A DNA stretch of 64,000 nucleotides from Novosphingobium sp. Leaf2 (GCF_001421325.1 NZ_LMJY01000012.1:434001-498000); one strand, 5' to 3'. Positions 27,837 to 37,450 are shown, numbered from the stretch's first letter. Numbers and translations: made by a program. The notes: generated by a model from the sequence alone, not told the origin.

Positions 27837-28712
27837 ATGGACCTTTCAACGCACCCCGCAGCGCCTGTCATCGCTGCCCTGGAACCGGATCGCCCGGTGC
27901 GGGTCATCGTACTGGCCGGGCGCGGCAGCGCAGGGGCGGACGCTCTGGCCCGCCGGTTCGGCGTGACTCACCCCTGTCTGGTGCCGCTGGCCGGGCAGCC
28001 GCTGATCGCCCATGTGCTCAAGGTGGCCGCCCTGCACCCCAGCGTAGAAAGTCTGGCTGTGTCGATCGCGCCCGACGCTTTCGACGCGGTGTTCGATGTG
28101 CTGTCGCATGTGCCGGGGCGCGGGATCGTCAAGCTGGTGGCGGCGCGCGAGACCGAAGCGCAGAGCATCGCCGCCGCTGCCGAAGGGTGGGGCGGCGCGC
28201 TGGTCATCACTCGTGCAACCCACGCACTGCTGACAGGCGAAGCGGTCGATACCATGATCGCTGCGCTGGACGGTGCGCAGGCTGCCTTCGCGGTCATCCG
28301 CTCGCAAAATACAATTACCGCGCCTCGCGCAGCATTACATGTGTTTGCCGATGGAGCTTATGCCGATTGCGGCCTGATTGCGCTGTCATCCTGCGATGCG
28401 CTTGGCGTTGCCCGCCTTCTGGGAAGTGGAGGTCCGTTTGCGGGCGGGCTGTTACGCACTCTTCGCGTATTCGGGCTTTTGGCGAAACTGCTATTGATGC
28501 TGCGCGCGCTGTCCCTGAGCGGCGCCACAACGCGCCTTGGCGATCGCCTCAACCTGCATCTCGCAGCGGTCGTTATGGACGATGGATTGCCGGCCCTGCG
28601 TGTCGACGATGAGGAGACACTCGCGCTGGCCGAGGCCGTCCTGGAAGTCAGGCCATCTCCCGCCAAGAGCCCGGCATCCTGCGCCAACGTGCGCGGCATT
28701 GCCCTGTCGTAA
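27837..28712 (+). CDS. MobA-like nucleotidyltransferase (NTP-transferase fold)
   Basis: The ATG at 27837 gives 291 residues starting MDLSTHPAAPVIAALE; the frame is open upstream into the OPT promoter. RVIVLAGRGSAGADALA near residues 22-38 is a glycine-rich nucleotide loop, followed by HPCLVPLAGQPLIAHVL, the second NTP-transferase strand. The C-terminal LRVDDEETLALAEAVLE is the usual end of such enzymes. A hydrophobic stretch lies near residues 198-222. It resembles MobA-like nucleotidyltransferases of sphingomonads; the acceptor is unknown. The classical GG-R-M-K motif is altered. Confidence 0.75.
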   Translation: MDLSTHPAAPVIAALEPDRPVRVIVLAGRGSAGADALARRFGVTHPCLVPLAGQPLIAHVLKVAALHPSVESLAVSIAPDAFDAVFDVLSHVPGRGIVKLVAARETEAQSIAAAAEGWGGALVITRATHALLTGEAVDTMIAALDGAQAAFAVIRSQNTITAPRAALHVFADGAYADCGLIALSSCDALGVARLLGSGGPFAGGLLRTLRVFGLLAKLLLMLRALSLSGATTRLGDRLNLHLAAVVMDDGLPALRVDDEETLALAEAVLEVRPSPAKSPASCANVRGIALS

Positions 28713-28780
28713 GCCGTCGCCCTCCGCCCGGACTGGCGCGGCACGCTGGCCGCACGCGCCGGGCGATGGGCGCAGCGCTA

Positions 28781-29047
28781 TCAGGCGCCCTTGTCGAACG
28801 TCGCGCCGCCGCCCTTTTCTTCTTCCAGCAGCACCGCCGTGTCAGCATTGGCGGACAAGCGCACCGCGTTGCCTTCCACTTCGGCGACAAGGCCGCCGGA
28901 AATGTAGTGGTGATGGTTCTGATGGGCGCCGCCGACCTTCTTGGTCAGTTTGATGCGATCGCCGTCCACCTTGTCCACCGTGCCCACATGCACGCCGTCG
29001 GCACCGATGACATCCATGTGCTCGGTGATCTTGGAAAGGTCGCTCAT
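28781..29047 (-). CDS. DUF2171-family small stress-type protein
   Basis: The 88-residue protein fits DUF2171: MSDLSKITEHMDVIGADGVH then GTVDKVDGDRIKLTK, a His-rich turn (HQNHHHYISGGLV), and an acidic/glycine C-terminus. The fold is PRC-barrel-like by pattern. It is cytosolic, function unknown. A GGAGAA ribosome site precedes the ATG, and a stress-type promoter lies 37-61 bases upstream, which suggests general stress control. Confidence 0.88.
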   Translation of the reverse strand: MSDLSKITEHMDVIGADGVHVGTVDKVDGDRIKLTKKVGGAHQNHHHYISGGLVAEVEGNAVRLSANADTAVLLEEEKGGGATFDKGA

Positions 29048-29083
29048 CGTATTCTCCTGCGTTGGACTATGAACTGACTGTTG

Positions 29084-29108
29084 AACGAGCGCGCGGCGTT
29101 ATCGCTCC
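29084..29108 (-). promoter_or_regulatory. EcfG-type stress promoter (near match) for DUF2171
   Basis: On the minus strand GGAGC (29108-29104) and CGTT (29087-29084) are separated by 16 bases, one mismatch from GGAAC-N16-CGTT. It lies about 37 bases before the start of the DUF2171 gene. Confidence 0.5.
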
Positions 29109-29159
29109 CGCCTTCACCAACAACTTTGCCTCATCGCGGCACGCGGCGACGGTCAAGAT

Positions 29160-31730
29160 ATGTCGTTAACCAATTATAACGTAATTTTCCCTAGACTTCG
29201 CCGCACAGGAGGGGCTGGGAGGTTCACCATCCGTAACGTGATAGTGCTTGTGTCGATGCTGATGACCTGGCTGCTCGTGGCCGGGCAGGCCGATGCGCAA
29301 GTCATCACGTTGCGGCAGGACGCCTGCTATGCAATTGCTCCCGCAGGCCACCGCGCGACCGCGGCAGCCATATCCGCCCTCCCCTACGACTGCCGGGCCG
29401 AGCCGCCGTACGCACGCTATCGCAACGCGTGGGTATGGCTGAAAGTGCAAGACCCTTCGCGCCTTGCCGCGCTGCCCGCGAACTGGAAGCTGCTGGTGGA
29501 CCAGGCCCGCTTCGCACGCCTTTCCGTCATCGTCGTCAACACCGATGGCAGCGTCCAGCAACGCACGCTTGCCCCGCGCGCGATGGGGGACAACTGGGCG
29601 CTGGGCGGCAGCCAGCGCTTTACCGTCCACCGCCCGGGCGCGCAGGTCAAAGCGGTCTACGTGGGCTTTCTCAAGCTCGACGGGCTGTCGCTGATGCGCA
29701 AGCTTTCGGCGATCGGCCCGCATAACGCACGGCGGCTGGACAACCTGTGGATGGGCCTGATGGGCGTGTTCGGCGGCGCGATCCTGTCCGCCTTCGCCTA
29801 CAACCTGCTGATCTACACCGGGCAGCGACTAGTCTATCAGCGCTGGTATCTGCTGTGGTCGGTACTCGCCCTGGCCTACGGCTTCACGTGGACGAACGTA
29901 ACCGCCTTTTTCATCCCCGGCTTCACCGGCCCGCTGGCGGTGCGGACGGACATCCTGCTGGTGTCCGGCCTGATCGCGGCAGGCAACATGTTCTTCCTCT
30001 CGGTGATCGAGGACGGCGTGCTGCCGCGCTGGCTGAAGCGGACCGGCACCGCATTCGCCGCGTTCAATATCGCCGCCGGCCTCGCTGCCTGGCAGGGTGG
30101 CCTCGCAAGCCCGGTCACCCTCGATCGCGTGCTCAATGTCGCCTTCGTGTGCAGCGCCTCGTGCGGCATCGTCGGCGTGACACTGGCGATCCGCGCCCGC
30201 AGCCGGGTCGTGTGGTTCTACCTCGCCGGATGGACCCCGGTGCTGGCGGTATTCGCCCTGCGCGTGCTGCGCAACTTCGGCCTTGCCCTGCAGGCCGACG
30301 CGATCGACATGGCGACCTTCGCCACCTTGGCGTTCGAATCGGTGGCCCTCTCCCTCGCCATCGCCGACCGTTTCCGCCTGCTGGGCCGCGAACGCGATCT
30401 GGCCGAACAGGCCCGCCGCGCCATCGCCATCGAAAGCGAAAGCCACCGTCGCGCCGCGCACACCGATTACCTGACCGGCCTTGGCAACCGCGCGGCCTTC
30501 AACAAGACCCTGACCGCCATGTGCCGAGCCCCCGCGGGCGAGCCGTTCGTACTGATGCTGGTGGACGTCGATCATCTGAAGGACATCAACGACCGGCTGG
30601 GCCACGATGGCGGCGACAAGTTGCTGGAAAAAGTGGGCAAGGGCCTGCTCCAGGCCGGCGGCGTACACGCCCATGTGTCACGCATCGGCGGGGACGAGTT
30701 CGCGCTGGTGATCGCGGCGGGGGAGCATGAACAGGCCCGTGTACGCGACGCGCTGGAAGCGCTGCAGGGAACCACGCTCTCCCATGCCGGGCGGTCGTGG
30801 GCGGTCTCGTTCAGTATTGGCTGCGCACGCTTTCCTGCCGATGCCGATACCCCGGAAGTGCTGTTCACCAACGCCGACCTGGCGCTGTATCAGGCCAAGG
30901 AACAGGGCCGCTGCCGCCTGCGCCATTACAAACCGCCCCTGCGCGCCCGGCTGGACAGCACCCTGACATTCAGCCGCGAGGCCGACGAAGGCATCGCCCG
31001 GGCCGAGTTTTCCCTGCATTTCCAGCCCATAGTGGACCTGCAGACCGGCCTTACCGACTCGTGCGAGGCACTGCTACGCTGGCAGCATCCCACCCGCGGG
31101 CAAATCACCCCCGCCGTCTTTGGAGACATGCTGAGCGAGTGCAAGGCAGGCCTTGGCGTGCAGCACCATGCGCTGGACATGGCGCTGCAGGCCCTGCGCG
31201 ATCATCCCGGCGCCCTGCCGCGCCTGTCGGTGAACCTGACGTCCGCGCAGCTTGACGGACCGCACGCCGCCGCACGGCTGCTGGGCCGCCTGCGCGAAAT
31301 GGACATCACGCCTTCACGCCTGTGCATCGAGGTGACGGAGAACGTCGTGCTGGACCGTACGCTGGATCGCACTGCCGAGGCGCTGGCGCTGCTGCACGGG
31401 GCCGGCATCGGCGTGGCGCTGGACGATTTCGGCACCGGCTACGCCTCGCTCATCCATTTGAAGCACCTGACGTTCGACAGCCTCAAGATCGACCGGTCGT
31501 TCACGCTGGGCCTGTTCGAGGACGACGGCCAGAGCGAGGAAATCATCCGCGCGATCATCGGGCTGGGCCACGGCCTGCGCAAGACGGTGGTGGCCGAAGG
31601 GGTGGAAACCCACCTCCAGCGCAACCGGCTGACCGAGATGGGCTGCCGCCTGGGCCAGGGCTACCTGTTCGCCCGCCCCGTGGCCGTGCTGGATCTGGCC
31701 GGCCCGATCTACACCCCGATCGCGGCATGA
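29160..31730 (+). CDS. Membrane GGDEF-EAL protein with 7TMR-DISM-like sensor
   Basis: The 856-residue protein has a leader (NVIVLVSMLMTWLLVAGQADA), a periplasmic part (about 50-185) and seven membrane segments (about 190-400), an arrangement like 7TMR-DISM receptors. The GGDEF domain (about 430-590) has IGGDEFALVI. The EAL domain (about 610-850) keeps EALLRW, SVNLTSAQL, IEVTENVVL, LDDFGTGYASL, LKIDRSF and VAEGVET, so both making and breaking cyclic di-GMP look possible. The start is uncertain: ATG 29160 is used, while a GGGAGG site at 29217 would favour a later start such as GTG 29238. Confidence 0.9.
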   Translation: MSLTNYNVIFPRLRRTGGAGRFTIRNVIVLVSMLMTWLLVAGQADAQVITLRQDACYAIAPAGHRATAAAISALPYDCRAEPPYARYRNAWVWLKVQDPSRLAALPANWKLLVDQARFARLSVIVVNTDGSVQQRTLAPRAMGDNWALGGSQRFTVHRPGAQVKAVYVGFLKLDGLSLMRKLSAIGPHNARRLDNLWMGLMGVFGGAILSAFAYNLLIYTGQRLVYQRWYLLWSVLALAYGFTWTNVTAFFIPGFTGPLAVRTDILLVSGLIAAGNMFFLSVIEDGVLPRWLKRTGTAFAAFNIAAGLAAWQGGLASPVTLDRVLNVAFVCSASCGIVGVTLAIRARSRVVWFYLAGWTPVLAVFALRVLRNFGLALQADAIDMATFATLAFESVALSLAIADRFRLLGRERDLAEQARRAIAIESESHRRAAHTDYLTGLGNRAAFNKTLTAMCRAPAGEPFVLMLVDVDHLKDINDRLGHDGGDKLLEKVGKGLLQAGGVHAHVSRIGGDEFALVIAAGEHEQARVRDALEALQGTTLSHAGRSWAVSFSIGCARFPADADTPEVLFTNADLALYQAKEQGRCRLRHYKPPLRARLDSTLTFSREADEGIARAEFSLHFQPIVDLQTGLTDSCEALLRWQHPTRGQITPAVFGDMLSECKAGLGVQHHALDMALQALRDHPGALPRLSVNLTSAQLDGPHAAARLLGRLREMDITPSRLCIEVTENVVLDRTLDRTAEALALLHGAGIGVALDDFGTGYASLIHLKHLTFDSLKIDRSFTLGLFEDDGQSEEIIRAIIGLGHGLRKTVVAEGVETHLQRNRLTEMGCRLGQGYLFARPVAVLDLAGPIYTPIAA

Positions 31731-31861
31731 TGCGGGGCGCTGCGCGCTGTTGGCGGCGGAACCTGAGGGTTGGCAGCCGACGCGGGTGCATAGGGGAATG
31801 GCGAGAATCAGTGGAAAGCGGACAGGCAGCATCCCCGTAAGCGCTGGATTGTGCTCGCTCG

Positions 31862-32566
31862 ATGATGCAAACAGCGCGAATGGGAGATGAGGCCAAGCAA
31901 CCGAGTGTCAGGCTCACAAAGTGTGCTTGGTGGTGGCTGGGTGCGTTGGGGTTCGCGATGCTGTCGGTGTGGCCTCTCGGCCATTTTGATAACACGACCG
32001 AACTCACGCCAAATCATACTGATGTTCTTGAATACTGCTTCTGGTTTGCGAGTGCTGTTGCCTTCACATCGGCTTTCGTCGGCTTTTTCCAATCTAGCGG
32101 CAAGCTTGTTTCACGCTTGTTGATGTCCGTCTTTTGCTTCGCCCTTTTAGGGGGCTTATCGTCTCTTCTGACCACAAGCACTATCGCAAATATCATTGAG
32201 AATAGGCTCGACTTTCCAAAGGCTAAAACGGTGACATATCAGAGCTTAGTTCCAATACATCGCGCGTATCGCTCGGACTCTAGAACGGGATCAAGTTGGA
32301 CTATACAGCCTGAGCCTATCTGGTCCAACATTGACATTGCGCACTTAGACTACAAGTTCATGCTCGAGAAGTTAGGGGCTGGGTATGAAGGAGCAGAACC
32401 TTCCAGCTTGTCGAGCCGAGGATATTTCTGCGCTAAGGTGATCATGCAGCGATCAGGAGAGGCGCTCCGCGTGTTGCATGCGGGAACGCAAGCCCTTCCG
32501 CGCGGGTCCGTTGGGGTCTGCTCCTCAATGGTTGCGAAAGAGCCATCGCTTCCAGTGCTTCACTGA
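31862..32566 (+). CDS. Orphan membrane protein in AT-rich DNA
   Basis: This 234-residue protein is not recognised. Three hydrophobic segments are visible (about residues 24-39, 60-76 and 86-105), followed by a polar C-terminal half with no known motif (TVTYQSLVPIHRAYRSDS). Base use is unlike its surroundings: 32041-32100 plus 32161-32280 count to about 48% GC, while neighbouring genes are clearly GC-rich. This suggests recent transfer. There is no clear ribosome site at ATG 31862; ATG 31880 is an alternative. The neighbours (GGDEF-EAL and PilZ proteins) give no clue. Confidence 0.62.
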   Translation: MMQTARMGDEAKQPSVRLTKCAWWWLGALGFAMLSVWPLGHFDNTTELTPNHTDVLEYCFWFASAVAFTSAFVGFFQSSGKLVSRLLMSVFCFALLGGLSSLLTTSTIANIIENRLDFPKAKTVTYQSLVPIHRAYRSDSRTGSSWTIQPEPIWSNIDIAHLDYKFMLEKLGAGYEGAEPSSLSSRGYFCAKVIMQRSGEALRVLHAGTQALPRGSVGVCSSMVAKEPSLPVLH

Positions 32567-32723
32567 TGTCCGGAGTTGGGCGTTTGCAGCCGTTCCGAGA
32601 TCGGGCGCCGAGCGTGCGATATTGACCGCGAGCCGGTCAGAGCGTCTGCCAAAGGCAGTTTACGGATCTATCCTGATGGCGCGCGCAATCCCCTGGTAGC
32701 CACCGGGCGCGTACAAGTGCGAC

Positions 32724-33113
32724 GTGGTAGATGGTTCCTTACCAGACCCCGGGATAACGACGGGCCGACGCGGCAATGGGCGGCTGCATGTCCGCCTGCC
32801 CGCCCGTCTGGTGACCCACACCGCAACGCGCCAGGTCGTGCTGAGCGACTTGTCGTGCAACGGCGCGCGGGTGCTGATGCACGAGCCGCTGGCGATCGGC
32901 TGCGAAGTGGTGCTGGAATGGGACCGGTTCGACGCGTTCGGCACGGTCGTGTGGTGCCATGCCGACCGCAGCGGCATCGCGTTTATCGACCCGGTCGAGA
33001 AGGCGGTGCTGATTGCCACGCGCGCGCTGGATGATCGGGCGCGGTTGCCGCAGGACCGTGAACTGGTGCGGCAGGTGGCGAAGCGCTGGGTAGAAGGGTC
33101 TGCGCGGCTTTGA
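32724..33113 (+). CDS. PilZ-domain protein
   Basis: The product is 129 residues from GTG 32724; later starts are possible. The PilZ pattern is present: RLHVRLPARL, then LSDLSCNGARVLM with the conserved D-x-S-x-x-G, and a closing FGTVVWCHADRSGIAFID. The arginine pair before the D-x-S motif would bind cyclic di-GMP. A short helical tail follows. Its closeness to the GGDEF-EAL gene (about 1 kb) fits cyclic di-GMP signalling, but the AT-rich orphan lies between. Its stop is 13 bases from the stop of the convergent regulator. Confidence 0.82.
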   Translation: MVDGSLPDPGITTGRRGNGRLHVRLPARLVTHTATRQVVLSDLSCNGARVLMHEPLAIGCEVVLEWDRFDAFGTVVWCHADRSGIAFIDPVEKAVLIATRALDDRARLPQDRELVRQVAKRWVEGSARL

Positions 33114-33125
33114 CCAGAGGCGGCG

Positions 33126-34082
33126 CTACACCGGCAACGGCGTGGCGGGGGTGATTTCCGCGAAGTAGCGCGCCATCGCCGCCGCCGCCGTATCGCTCAA
33201 TGCAATGAACGCACGGCGCTTGTCGGCATCGTCGCTCACGCGCACGAACAGCCCGGCATCGACGAGCTGGCCGATCCAGCGCAGCGCCGTGGTGGGCGGC
33301 ACGTTCGCGGCGATGCACAGCGAGGTGACCGACACGCGCTTGCCCTCTATCCGCGCCGCCGTCAGGTCCAGCAGCATGTCCCACGCAGGGTCCGCGAACA
33401 GGTCCCCCTCCAGAAAGCGGGCGCGCAGCTGGCGCTGGCGGATGATCCGGCGCACCAGCTTGGCATCGGGCAGATCGGTTTCACCGCGCGCGGTCGGCGC
33501 TGACAGCACTGGAGCTGGCGGGGCAACCGGCACTACGCCGCCGCGCGGGTCCAGCCGTTCCATCCGCCCGGCGATCTGGCCAACCTGCTCGGTCAGCCGC
33601 AGCAGCATCAGCCGATCGTCTTCCGACAATTCGCGCAGGCGGGCAGACGGGAACCGCGCCAGCACCTGCCCCAGCGCGATCACCCGCTCCGCCCGGTCCG
33701 GGTTGACGAGCAGCACCGGGAAAGACTGGTCCATGCAGGCGAACACATCGTCCAGCGCATCGACCGTGGTGGACACAATGAGACGCGCACCCGCCTGCTG
33801 CGCGCGCATATCCAGCGCCGCCAGCGCGGCCAGTGCCGCCCCGTCAACCTGCGGACAATCGACCAGCACTACATCGCTTAGGCCCCGATGATCGTCCTCC
33901 AGCTCGTCCAGTCGCTGTGCGCTGTGCACGCGCAGGCCCGCCGCCGCGGCATCTTCCCGCAAAGTGGCGCGCAAGTGCGGACGGTCCGCATAGATGGAGA
34001 GCGATGGCGCGGCATCGCGCCCGGCGTTGTCCGCAGGCGCGCCGTAGACGAAATCTTCCCCGCCGTGCCCGGTCTGCTGCAT
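33126..34082 (-). CDS. Winged-helix regulator with degenerate receiver-like N-terminus
   Basis: The ATG at 34082 is preferred (AAGGCGG six bases upstream; ATG 34103 lacks one), giving 318 residues. Residues 15-145 resemble a receiver: LSIYADRPHL, DVVLVDCPQVDG, LIVSTTVDAL, but the acidic pair is incomplete and the usual Lys-Pro is replaced by NPD, so phosphorylation is doubtful. Residues 200-315 form a MarR-like winged helix (SVTSLCIAANVPPTTALRWI with the wing RVSDDADKRRAFIAL). It is likely a transcription regulator of a type frequent in sphingomonads; targets are unknown. Confidence 0.8.
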   Translation of the reverse strand: MQQTGHGGEDFVYGAPADNAGRDAAPSLSIYADRPHLRATLREDAAAAGLRVHSAQRLDELEDDHRGLSDVVLVDCPQVDGAALAALAALDMRAQQAGARLIVSTTVDALDDVFACMDQSFPVLLVNPDRAERVIALGQVLARFPSARLRELSEDDRLMLLRLTEQVGQIAGRMERLDPRGGVVPVAPPAPVLSAPTARGETDLPDAKLVRRIIRQRQLRARFLEGDLFADPAWDMLLDLTAARIEGKRVSVTSLCIAANVPPTTALRWIGQLVDAGLFVRVSDDADKRRAFIALSDTAAAAMARYFAEITPATPLPV

Positions 34083-34169
34083 TGCCCCGCCTTTTCGCTC
34101 CATGCCCGCGCTGCGATGCGAACAAAGCAGGACCGGGTCAAGCAGCGGCGCGGTTAAATTCCTGCAAGG

Positions 34170-35192
34170 TCAAGCCCAGCCCGACAATTCGCGGCGCATC
34201 AGCGCCTCCAGCATGGCCATGCCGGGCGCGCGATCGTTGAGGCAGGCAAGCACCGCCAGCCGCTCACCGCCCGCGCCTTCGAACACCTCACGCCCGCGGA
34301 TCGCCAGTTCCTCCAGCGTTTCCACGCAGTCCGCCGAAAAGCCCGGCGCGGCGATCGCAAGGCGGCGGGTCCCGGCGCGGGCCTCGGCGGCAAGCACGGT
34401 GTCGGTTGCGGGTTCAAGCCACTTGGCGCGCCCAAAGCGGGACTGGAAGCTGGTTTCCACCCGGATGCCGGGAAGCCGCACCGCCAGCCGCTCGCCCAGC
34501 AGGCGTGCGGTCTTGCGGCAGTGGCAGTGGTAGGGATCGCCCAGTTCCAGCGTGCGCTGGGGCATGCCGTGGAACGAGAGCAGCAGCACTTCGGGCGCGA
34601 AATCCAGCGCTTCCACTTGCGCCGTAAGGTCTGCCTCCAGCGCGCCGATGTAGGCCGGATCGTCGTGATACGGGGGCAGCGTGCGCAGCGCGGGCTGCCA
34701 GCGCATGGCGCGCAAACTATCGCCCAGCTTATCCATCACCGAGGCGCTCGTCGCGCCGCAGTACTGGGGGTAGAGCGGGGCGACCAGGATGCGATCGCAC
34801 CCGGCGTCCTTCATCGCCTGCAGGCGCGCCGGGATCGCGGGATTGCCGTACCGCATCGCCCAGTCCACCTTTACGCCATCGCCCAGGATGGCCTGCAGGG
34901 CGGCGGCCTGCGCGGCAGTGATGGCGGCCAGCGGCGAGCCGCCCTGCGTCCACACTTGCGCATAGGCATGGGCCGATTTGGCCGGGCGGGTGCGCAGGAT
35001 AATGCCGTGCAGGATAGGCTTCCACGCGATCGGCGGGATTTCCACTACGCGCCGGTCGGACAGGAATTCGGCCAGATAGCGGCGCACGGCAGGCGCGTTG
35101 GCGGCATCGGGGGTGCCAAGGTTCACCAGCAGCACGCCCACTTTGCGGGTGGCAAGCGCGGGGTGACCGGACGGGGCGTGAGCGGGCTGCAT
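34170..35192 (-). CDS. hemH: Ferrochelatase
   Basis: The 340-residue enzyme inserts Fe2+ into protoporphyrin IX. VGVLLVNLGTPDAANAPAVRRYL cut here to VGVLLVNLGTPDAANA is the family start. VDWAMRYGNPAI and ILVAPLYPQYCGATSASVMD follow, then the catalytic His in LLSFHGMPQRTLELGDPYHC. The length fits. Its ATG overlaps the stop of the upstream molybdenum hydroxylase gene (TAATG), so the two are translated together, the last gene of a three-gene operon with mrp. The pairing is unusual, although all three concern metal cofactors. Confidence 0.95.
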   Translation of the reverse strand: MQPAHAPSGHPALATRKVGVLLVNLGTPDAANAPAVRRYLAEFLSDRRVVEIPPIAWKPILHGIILRTRPAKSAHAYAQVWTQGGSPLAAITAAQAAALQAILGDGVKVDWAMRYGNPAIPARLQAMKDAGCDRILVAPLYPQYCGATSASVMDKLGDSLRAMRWQPALRTLPPYHDDPAYIGALEADLTAQVEALDFAPEVLLLSFHGMPQRTLELGDPYHCHCRKTARLLGERLAVRLPGIRVETSFQSRFGRAKWLEPATDTVLAAEARAGTRRLAIAAPGFSADCVETLEELAIRGREVFEGAGGERLAVLACLNDRAPGMAMLEALMRRELSGWA

Positions 35193-37450
35193 TACAATTC
35201 CTCGGCAAAGAAGGGCAAACGGCGCAGGCGCAGGCCCGTTGCCGAAAATAGCGCATTGCCGACGGCAGGGGCGATGACGGCTACGCCGATTTCACCGGGA
35301 TCGGCGGGATCGGCGTTGCTGTCGATGAACTCTACCTCGATCTGCGGACAGTCCGCCAGGGTTGGCAGGCCCATCGTACCCAGCGTTTCCTGATCGGGCC
35401 GACCACGCTCATAGCGCACCGTGCAGCCCAGCGCGAGGCCGAGGCCGAAGATCAGCCCGCCCTCCACTTGCTGGCGCGCGATGTCGACGTTGATGCCCCG
35501 GCCCACGTCCGCCACCGCGCTCAGCCGATCGACCCGCACCCCTTGCGCATCGCGCCGGGCGCTGGCGACCAGCGCGATGCGCGCCTCGCCAATGCGGTGG
35601 CAGGCGATGCCCTGCCCGCTGGCATCGCCGCCGCCGCCCCACTGCGCCAGCGTGGCGGCACGCTGCAGGCATGCGGCCAGGCGTGGGTCGCCCCCCAGCA
35701 TCGCCATGCGATATGACAGCGGCTCGCGGCGTGCGCGGTGCGCCATCTCGTCCACGAAACTTTCGTTGAAGAAGGCGGTCCAGCCATGCGCGTTGCCCCG
35801 CATCCGGGCGCTGGGCAAGCCGGTGCTGACCGGCACGTGATCTATCGCCACGTTGGGGATCGCGTAGACCGGCAGCGCGCCTTCCAGCGCCATCGGATCG
35901 GCCTTGCCGGCAACGGCGGCCATGGCATCGAACGGCGCGTCTCCGGCGAACAGGCGGCGGGCGAATTCGCGCGCGGTGGCAGGCACCGCGATGCGCGCGC
36001 GCCACGCGGCGATGGACCCTTCGGTATCGGGCCGCGCCGCCATCACCGCCACCACGGGGGCGCGCGGCAACCCGGCGCGAAACTCCTCGGCCCGGCTCCA
36101 GGTCAGTTGCACCGGCTTGCCGATGGCCTTGGCAATCGTGGCGACTTGCGCGGCGTGTCCGCATTCCAGCCGCCGATCGAAACTGCCGCCGATGGGAAGC
36201 GGATAGAGGATAACGTCGCGCGCCTCCAGACCAACCGCGCGGCCCGCCGCTTCCCGCGTGGCCTGCGGGGCCTGGGTGCCGATCCACAGCTCGAGCTTGC
36301 CGTCATGCAGCCAGGCGGCGGCGGCGGCGGTTTCTATCGTCGCATGGAGCGCGGGGGCCACCTCGTAACGCACCTGCACCGGCAGGGCGCCGCGCATCAG
36401 GCTACGATCACCCGCCTCGTACAGCACCTGCCCGCTGCCAGCCCGCATCGCCTCGTTCATCGCCGCATCAACCGCGTCGGAATTGGCGCCTTGGGTAAAG
36501 GAAAAGCGCGGGGCCATCGCGGTCAGCGCCGCTTGCGCGGTCCAGCTGTCCTGCGCCACGGCGGCCACCCAGCCGGATCCGCGGACGGTGTGCAGCATCC
36601 CGCGCAAGGGCTTGGCCGCGGCCTCGTCCAGCGATGCCAGCGCCGCGTCGCTGCCGATCGGCGCGTGGTGGATGGCGGCGAACACCATGCCGGGCAAGCG
36701 CACGTCGGCGGCGAACGTCCAGGATCCATCCACCTTGGAGGGCAGGTCCAGCCGGGGATAGCGCAAGGCCGCGCCGGGCGGGACCTGCACCGGGTTTTCG
36801 GCCATCGGCTCAGGCAGCAGCGGCGGGGGGGATGGCGGCGCATATTGCGCGGCATCCTCTACAAGCGGGCCGAACGGCAGGCGCTTGCCCTGGTGCTGCA
36901 CGAAGCCGTCGCGCGCGGTGCATTCCTCCCACGCCACGTTCCAGCGCGCCGCCGCCGCCTGCATCAGCATGACGCGCGCGCAGGCTGCGGCAGCCCGCGC
37001 GCCGGCCTCGTACGCGGCGATCTCGGTGCCGTCTGCCGTAGCCATGAACAGATGGTCGGCCGCCCAGCGCCGGGTGATGAGATCGTCCGGGCGGTCGGCC
37101 AGCGCCGGCATCGTGGGCATCCACAGCGGCGCCCACTTGGCGGCCAGCACCAGATTGGCATACTGCGGGCTGACCGGCGCGGGCTGGGCCGAGACCTGTC
37201 GCCAGTCCGCCCCCAGTTCATGCGCCACGATTTGCGGGATCAGGGTGGTGACGCCCTGCCCCATCTCCACTTGCGGGACCGATACCGTGACCACGCCGTC
37301 GCGCCCGATGCGCAGCCATGCGTCGAAGGCAAATTCGCCCGCGCGCGGCGCAAGCGCCAGCGGATAGCGGCGCGGCAGCACGGCATACCCCAGCGCCAGC
37401 CCGCCACCCGCGAGCGCACCGATCAGCACGCGGCGGCGGGTGGGCGTCAT
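35192..37450 (-). CDS. Molybdopterin-dependent hydroxylase large subunit (IorB-like)
   Basis: The 752-residue protein is of the xanthine dehydrogenase/isoquinoline 1-oxidoreductase beta type. The N-terminus (TRRRVLIGALAGGGLALG) looks like a Tat signal, so export is likely. VPQVEMGQGVTTLIPQI near residues 58-74 is the first family block, MRGNAHGWTAFFNESFVDEM follows near 558, and GEIGVAVIAPAVGNAL near the C-terminus carries the presumed catalytic Glu. A 2Fe-2S small subunit (IorA) is normally adjacent; none is in this window. It overlaps mrp by four bases and hemH by one. The substrate is unknown. Confidence 0.9.
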   Translation of the reverse strand: MTPTRRRVLIGALAGGGLALGYAVLPRRYPLALAPRAGEFAFDAWLRIGRDGVVTVSVPQVEMGQGVTTLIPQIVAHELGADWRQVSAQPAPVSPQYANLVLAAKWAPLWMPTMPALADRPDDLITRRWAADHLFMATADGTEIAAYEAGARAAAACARVMLMQAAAARWNVAWEECTARDGFVQHQGKRLPFGPLVEDAAQYAPPSPPPLLPEPMAENPVQVPPGAALRYPRLDLPSKVDGSWTFAADVRLPGMVFAAIHHAPIGSDAALASLDEAAAKPLRGMLHTVRGSGWVAAVAQDSWTAQAALTAMAPRFSFTQGANSDAVDAAMNEAMRAGSGQVLYEAGDRSLMRGALPVQVRYEVAPALHATIETAAAAAWLHDGKLELWIGTQAPQATREAAGRAVGLEARDVILYPLPIGGSFDRRLECGHAAQVATIAKAIGKPVQLTWSRAEEFRAGLPRAPVVAVMAARPDTEGSIAAWRARIAVPATAREFARRLFAGDAPFDAMAAVAGKADPMALEGALPVYAIPNVAIDHVPVSTGLPSARMRGNAHGWTAFFNESFVDEMAHRARREPLSYRMAMLGGDPRLAACLQRAATLAQWGGGGDASGQGIACHRIGEARIALVASARRDAQGVRVDRLSAVADVGRGINVDIARQQVEGGLIFGLGLALGCTVRYERGRPDQETLGTMGLPTLADCPQIEVEFIDSNADPADPGEIGVAVIAPAVGNALFSATGLRLRRLPFFAEEL

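Noticed and set aside
27281..28612. 443-codon plus-strand frame spanning the OPT and nucleotidyltransferase genes
   Set aside because: It crosses two genes in the wrong frame and changes composition halfway.
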